From Gemmatimonadaceae bacterium (GTDB lineage Bacteria > Gemmatimonadota > Gemmatimonadetes > Gemmatimonadales > Gemmatimonadaceae), in the NCBI GenBank assembly GCA_025451425.1, contig JANWKK010000201.1:1-7357 (forward strand): 7,357 nt of DNA. Reading direction: 5' to 3'. The notes under the pieces are model-generated. The model was not told the origin of the DNA. It did not search any database and was given only the letters and a program-made list of their open reading frames with translations. Below are positions 5,909-7,357 of this stretch, piece by piece (within the stretch, counting starts at the first letter, position 1; every line of letters begins with the position of its first letter). The position numbers were made by a program, and so were the translations under genes.

Positions 5909-7357
5909 TTAGGCCGCTTCAGTTCCGTCCACGGAACGCAAGAGGTTCAAGAAGCGCTCGCCATATCGCTCGAGTTTGGTTGGTCCTACCCCACGAATCC
6001 CGGCGAGAGCCGTGATCGTTCGTGGACGACGAACCGCCATCTCGGCGAGTGTGCGATCGGGAAACACGACGTACGCCGGCACTTCCTGCTCCTTGGCAAT
6101 CGCCCGGCGCAGGGCGCGAAGACGCTCGAGCAGAACGCCATCCGCGGCGTCGACGACCACCTCATCCGAGGCAGTCGTCTTCGCGCGCTCACGCTCGAGT
6201 GTCCGGCGGCCGCGCGTGCGTTCGCGTGTGGGACGACGCAGCGTCGATGTGTCAACGTGCGTCCCGAGGCAATTGTCGCAGTCGCCGCATTTTGGGCGCG
6301 CGGCCGGATCGCCGAAGTAGCGGAGAACGAAACCGCGCCGACAGGTCTTCAGATACGCGTACTGCTGCATCGCGTCGAGCTTCGCGAGCTCAGCGCGACG
6401 GCGCCGATCGAGCGTGTCCCAATCGATATCGAAACTCGCGAGCTCTCGCTGCGGGTGCTCGACGCTCTTCCCGCCGCCCGCGCGCTTCCATTCAAGAAAC
6501 TGTCGATCTTGGAGTGCGTCGAGCAGTGGCATGACGCCGGCGGTTCCGCCGAAGCCCGGTGGGAGTCCATCGAGATCGATCGACGCGCCTTGCTCGAGCG
6601 CGGATCCGGCGACGCGCCACATCGAGCGCAGCAGACCGAGCTCCATTGAGTCGGCCGTGCCGCCGAGCTCTCGCTTGATTCGCTGCGGCGTCGCCAACAG
6701 GCGAACGTGGGCTCGTGTGCCGCTCTCCGGCTGACGGCGATAGGCGCCGGCGCTCGCGAGAATGCGAAGTGCGCCTTCTACTTCTCTCACGTTCACTTTG
6801 CCGCGCACACTCGACGCGATGTCGTCGGCGGCGAGGCCGCTGATGTCCGACGACGCGCTGCGCCGCAGCACGCGGTAGACATCTTCGATCACGGATCGTT
6901 CGGGATACGATCCCTTGATGAAGAACTCATGAGTGAAGCGATCTTGAAACGAGTGCAGCAAGAAGCAGTTCGCGTGCTCGCCATCGCGTCCGGCGCGTCC
7001 CGCTTCCTGATAGTAAGCCTCCAGCGTACCCGGCATCGCATAGTGCACGACGAGTCTCACGTTCGGCTTGTCGATGCCCATGCCGAAGGCATTTGTCGCC
7101 ACGATCACGCGAACACGCTCTTTCATGAACGCATCCTGGACGTCGCGGCGGTGCGCGTCGTCAAGGCCCGCATGATACGCCACGGCCGCGACGCGTGCGT
7201 CGTTGAGTAAACCGGTAATTCGCTCGACCGTTCGCCGCGTCGACGCATACACGACGGCGAGTCCCGGCGTTTGACGAAGAATGCCGACGAGTGCCTCGTC
7301 CTTGTCCTGCTCGGTGCGCGTCGATACGACGTGATACCGCAAGTTGCGGCGATCGAA
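5909..7357 (-). CDS. recQ: RecQ-family ATP-dependent DNA helicase, N-terminal part beyond the window
   Basis: RecQ enzymes are 3'-to-5' DNA helicases of recombination and repair. The frame runs off the right edge: the first visible residues, FDRRNLRY, match the conserved FDRPNLRY joining the two RecA-like lobes. The Walker A and DEAH motifs are therefore outside the window. Counting from that Phe, the helicase C lobe holds [17 protein letters not shown] (about 35-51), [20 protein letters not shown] (about 84-103) and [12 protein letters not shown] (about 115-126). A winged-helix-like segment of roughly 170 residues comes next. The zinc module then follows, with Cys339, 357, 360 and 363 ([12 protein letters not shown], then CGDCDNC). 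A basic linker and an HRDC domain (about 408-478; ending with [20 protein letters not shown]) complete it. In E. coli RecQ the zinc module follows the helicase core directly, so the order here is unlike that enzyme. It is followed after 8 bases by the acyl-CoA dehydrogenase. Confidence 0.95.
   Translation of the reverse strand, partial: FDRRNLRYHVVSTRTEQDKDEALVGILRQTPGLAVVYASTRRTVERITGLLNDARVAAVAYHAGLDDAHRRDVQDAFMKERVRVIVATNAFGMGIDKPNVRLVVHYAMPGTLEAYYQEAGRAGRDGEHANCFLLHSFQDRFTHEFFIKGSYPERSVIEDVYRVLRRSASSDISGLAADDIASSVRGKVNVREVEGALRILASAGAYRRQPESGTRAHVRLLATPQRIKRELGGTADSMELGLLRSMWRVAGSALEQGASIDLDGLPPGFGGTAGVMPLLDALQDRQFLEWKRAGGGKSVEHPQRELASFDIDWDTLDRRRRAELAKLDAMQQYAYLKTCRRGFVLRYFGDPAARPKCGDCDNCLGTHVDTSTLRRPTRERTRGRRTLERERAKTTASDEVVVDAADGVLLERLRALRRAIAKEQEVPAYVVFPDRTLAEMAVRRPRTITALAGIRGVGPTKLERYGERFLNLLRSVDGTEAA

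Noticed and set aside
1..7357. Search for CRISPR arrays, tRNA or rRNA genes, transposases, phage or defence genes
   Set aside because: Nothing of these kinds was visible on either strand. The tandem arrays have 7-base contiguous units without spacers, so they are not CRISPR.

Overview
This is a high-GC bacterial chromosomal window holding ordinary housekeeping and metabolic genes. No phage, transposon, CRISPR array, tRNA or rRNA is visible. The gene mix is an Sec-exported amidohydrolase-like protein, rng-rplU-rpmA with an acidic insert in RNase G, a short-chain-type acyl-CoA dehydrogenase, and a RecQ with a displaced zinc module. Together these suggest a free-living Gram-negative, perhaps Gemmatimonadota or a relative. 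That assignment is inference from protein style only.

Layout. One gene lies on the + strand: the 3' part of an amidohydrolase-superfamily protein (2-1252), cut by the left edge just inside its signal peptide. Everything else is on the - strand, read right to left. First comes the C-terminal two thirds or so of a RecQ-family helicase (5909-7357, cut by the right edge). An acyl-CoA dehydrogenase (4683-5900) follows only 8 bases later, so the two are probably co-transcribed. After a repeat-bearing gap there is a doubtful small ORF (4161-4571) that overlaps the start of RNase G (2675-4237). Then come ribosomal proteins L21 (2253-2570) and L27 (1963-2238), closed by a clear intrinsic terminator at 1905-1933. 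Last is a small coiled-coil-type hypothetical protein (1536-1859), convergent with the amidohydrolase across a gene-poor gap.

How the genes fit together. rng, rplU and rpmA form the RNA-processing and ribosome block seen in many bacteria. Neither the L27-processing protease gene (prp) nor obg is present here. recQ (DNA repair and recombination) and the acyl-CoA dehydrogenase (fatty-acid or branched-chain acyl-CoA oxidation) share no obvious pathway.

The most distinctive non-coding signal is a set of three unrelated heptanucleotide tandem arrays of about four units each, one in each larger intergenic gap (1248-1275, 2626-2653, 4618-4646). Two of them have a distal inverted copy that could form a hairpin. 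The most distinctive protein signal is the loss of the metal-binding HxH motif in the amidohydrolase. I see no convincing new multi-gene system.
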